Positions 3,856 through 5,871 of a stretch of DNA of 5,871 nt are shown piece after piece. The stretch is from Candidatus Falkowiibacteriota bacterium (GTDB taxonomy: Bacteria > Patescibacteriota > Patescibacteriia > CAIXNZ01): the NCBI GenBank assembly GCA_903920975.1, contig CAIXNZ010000008.1, positions 1 to 5,871 of the forward strand, in the 5' to 3' direction. A model generated the notes under the pieces. That model had not been told where the DNA came from. It saw only the letters and a program-made list of their open reading frames with translations, and did no database searches. Every line of letters begins with the position of its first letter. Positions within the stretch are counted from its first letter, which is position 1. The translations under genes and the position numbers were made by a program.

Positions 3856-5871
3856 TTATTTTTTTGTAACCTTAGTACTAATCTTCAGTTCCTTGGCCTC
3901 ACCCAAGTCTATTTGGGTTTTGCCATCAAAGAGTTTAAAAACTTGCGGATAGGTATTGGCTTTCCAATAAGCCTGAATTTTAAATTTGAAAGTGATTTCT
4001 TCGCCAACCTTAACGTCTTTCTTGACTTGTTTGACGGCCTTACTGTTTATCCATGACCAGTCTTTGAACCAGGAATTTGTGCCATCAACATCATAACTTT
4101 TTAGGACAATATTTTTCCAGGTTTTAGTGCCGGTATTTTTAAAGGTTAAAACAACTGTTTTTCTGGCATTTCTGATCATTGAGTCTGGAATGTCATTGGC
4201 AGTAATTTCTGCTGAATATGGAGAAATGACTTTAATGGTTTTGTTAAATTTATATATTTCTTGGCCATCATAAATTAAACTTAAATCATAGGCATAATTG
4301 CCAGGATTGGCAGCAGATTTAAATTTAAAAATAAAATTGGCAAAGGCGCCTGGGCCAACAATCTCCGTTGCATTAATGGTCAATTCATCTTTAGAATTTT
4401 TGACTAGCAATTTTAATTTATTAGCGAGCCAGGCAGAATCGCCAATATTTTTAAATTGAATTTTTACTTCTTGATTTTCAGATGCGCCTAATTTTTCGTT
4501 GAGAATTAAATTATTTAATTCGGCTTTAATTTGTGGATTAGTCTCAGTGGTTTGGTTACAACTCGTGCAGGGGACTTTGTTTACCGCGATAGAAAATTCT
4601 GTATTAGGAAAATAGCCCTTGTCAGACCAAGCTAAAATAAATTTTTTCGTTTCTTTTTGAACACTTTGGGGCGGATTTAAAACTAATTTAAATTGTCCGA
4701 CTTGTCCCGGATAAACATTGCCGCCCATTAATTTATAGGTCAAAAGATTATTTAGCGGCTGATTATCCTTGCCGTCAGATTCCAGGGCGATTTTAAGAGT
4801 ATCTATTTTTGCTAATTTATTTTTAACTTGTTCATCAGTGACATAAAGATAATTATCCTCATAACCGCGCCAAGTTTCCGCTCCGGTATTTTTAAATTGA
4901 GCAATGACTTCTGAAGTCCTGGTTTCTTCAATATTAATTTCCTGGGCGCTTTGTTTAACAAATTCAGCACTAGTTGGCAGTGGTTTTTTGTAACCACCCA
5001 TTTCTTGCAAAAGATTAAAGGCTAATTGGCGAGTTTGCGGTAATAAATTATAGATTATGGAGCCCGGGCAATTAGTGGATGTTAAATCCCTGTGGCCTAA
5101 AATATTGGCCATCATTTTACCCTGATATTCACTCTGTCCCATGGGGTCAATATTAAATTCCCTGGATTTTTCGGCGATTAATTTGTTTAAAGAATTTTTG
5201 GCCGCTTCAGTTAAATTATCAGGCGTGTTGCAGGTAGAATTTTTTTTATCATTTTTATTTTCATAGCAACCCAAAATAGCAATGCCAATGGAATTACGAT
5301 TATTCATATATGCGTGACCGCCAACCACGCCATCACCGCCGTTACGACCCTCATAAATATTTCCTTTTGAATCAATTAAATAATTATAGCCAACATCACC
5401 CCAGCCCTTAACCTTGGCGTGCCAATAGTAAATGGCTCGGATTGTTGATTCAATGTTTAAGCTTGGATCTTCACCGGCAGTGTGGTGAATAACAAATTTT
5501 TTAGGCGTATAATATTCTTCTGGCCAGAGTGAAGCGCCTAGGGGGTCAAAGCGATAAGATTCATCAGCACCCCAATTTTTTCTGGCGATTAACTGAAAAT
5601 TATTTTGGTCTAAACTTGTTTTGAAATTACCAGAAGGTCCCTTGCTGGTATCTAAGTAAGTAAATTCCAGATTTTTCAGATTTATTTTAGCTTCGCTATC
5701 AGAAAATGAAATTTTATATTGGAAAGTATCGGTTAATTTAGTCGGAATCATTTGGCTGTCGGTTATTGCGCTTCCGTCCTTGCCGCCAGCATCATCGTCA
5801 AGTTCTACTTTTATCCATGTTGACCAGTTTTCATTTAAAAATCTAACATAAATATCAGGGATTTGTTGGGC
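3856..5871 (-). CDS. Secreted PGRP-type N-acetylmuramoyl-L-alanine amidase with three Ig-like repeats (5' end cut)
   Basis: The reading frame is open to the right edge, so the gene begins outside the window; 671 codons are visible. The Met codon at 5751 is internal: the 40 codons before it (AQQIPDIYVRFLNENW... WIKVELDDDAGG) belong to the same beta-rich N-terminal domain. Numbering from that Met, residues 53-245 form an amidase_2/PGRP domain, which cuts the bond between muramic acid and the stem peptide. The zinc ligands are present (His89 in VIHHTAG, His220 in GHRD, Cys228 in NCPG), as is the conserved Tyr122 in GYNYLID, so it should be active. Three Ig-like repeats of about 100-125 residues follow, each with FKN(T/I)G-x3-W (Phe286, 433, 537), resembling NBR1-type or CARDB-type domains. 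A CxxC (395, 398) sits between repeats one and two. No C-terminal membrane anchor is seen. Likely roles are cell-wall remodelling or attack on neighbouring cells. Confidence 0.88.
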   Translation of the reverse strand, partial: AQQIPDIYVRFLNENWSTWIKVELDDDAGGKDGSAITDSQMIPTKLTDTFQYKISFSDSEAKINLKNLEFTYLDTSKGPSGNFKTSLDQNNFQLIARKNWGADESYRFDPLGASLWPEEYYTPKKFVIHHTAGEDPSLNIESTIRAIYYWHAKVKGWGDVGYNYLIDSKGNIYEGRNGGDGVVGGHAYMNNRNSIGIAILGCYENKNDKKNSTCNTPDNLTEAAKNSLNKLIAEKSREFNIDPMGQSEYQGKMMANILGHRDLTSTNCPGSIIYNLLPQTRQLAFNLLQEMGGYKKPLPTSAEFVKQSAQEINIEETRTSEVIAQFKNTGAETWRGYEDNYLYVTDEQVKNKLAKIDTLKIALESDGKDNQPLNNLLTYKLMGGNVYPGQVGQFKLVLNPPQSVQKETKKFILAWSDKGYFPNTEFSIAVNKVPCTSCNQTTETNPQIKAELNNLILNEKLGASENQEVKIQFKNIGDSAWLANKLKLLVKNSKDELTINATEIVGPGAFANFIFKFKSAANPGNYAYDLSLIYDGQEIYKFNKTIKVISPYSAEITANDIPDSMIRNARKTVVLTFKNTGTKTWKNIVLKSYDVDGTNSWFKDWSWINSKAVKQVKKDVKVGEEITFKFKIQAYWKANTYPQVFKLFDGKTQIDLGEAKELKISTKVTKK

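Noticed and set aside
4812..4997. Minus-strand ORF of 61 codons inside the amidase gene
   Set aside because: It is an alternative-frame shadow of the amidase coding sequence between the catalytic domain and the first Ig-like repeat, with Lys/Leu-rich content typical of AT-rich shadow frames.
1..5871. CRISPR arrays, tRNA or rRNA genes, insertion sequences
   Set aside because: I saw no regularly spaced repeats, no tRNA-like cloverleaf or rRNA-like sequence, and no transposase or terminal inverted repeats. The window is almost fully covered by protein genes.

Overview
The window is AT-rich DNA from a bacterial genome, and every convincing gene lies on the minus strand, so transcription runs from high to low coordinates. 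The gene types point to the Patescibacteria (Candidate Phyla Radiation), probably a Parcubacteria-like lineage. These are tandem small VirB2/TrbC-type pilin-like proteins with signal peptides, a lone family 1 solute-binding protein without a permease, a GalU with the GPYGNGTPV / WGDE sequence variant, and a large secreted PGRP-type amidase with Ig-like repeats. Shine-Dalgarno sequences are weak or absent before the starts. The lineage is an inference from gene content; no rRNA or other marker is present.

Layout in transcription order: (1) 5871-3856, a secreted N-acetylmuramoyl-L-alanine amidase whose 5' end lies outside the window. It has an N-terminal domain, a complete zinc amidase domain and three Ig-like repeats. 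(2) A perfect 10-bp hairpin followed by a U-rich tract (3828-3802) ends this gene. A good promoter (TTGGCA, 16 bp, TATATT) at 3789-3762 starts the next unit. (3) A compact four-gene operon: galU (3729-2858), a solute-binding protein (2851-1478), and two VirB2-like pilin-like proteins with cysteine-rich tails (1472-1002 and 979-455). The gaps are 6, 5 and 22 bp. (4) A 202-bp gap (454-253) with two candidate promoters and several short palindromes. (5) The first 84 codons of a third VirB2-like protein (252-1), which runs off the window.

The common theme is the cell surface. GalU makes UDP-glucose for surface glycans. The solute-binding protein is exported and may be tethered to the membrane. 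The VirB2-like proteins are small exported membrane proteins of the kind that form T4SS or conjugative pili. The amidase acts on peptidoglycan outside the membrane. Their joint role is inferred from proximity only.

The most striking oddity is in galU. The reading frame breaks at a run of seven A residues that has the form and phase of a -1 slippery heptamer, with a 7-bp inverted repeat 7 nt downstream. A homopolymer error in the assembly is the simplest explanation, but programmed frameshifting or polymerase slippage fits the sequence too. The second notable point is the cysteine-rich C-terminal tails on two neighbouring pilin-like proteins.
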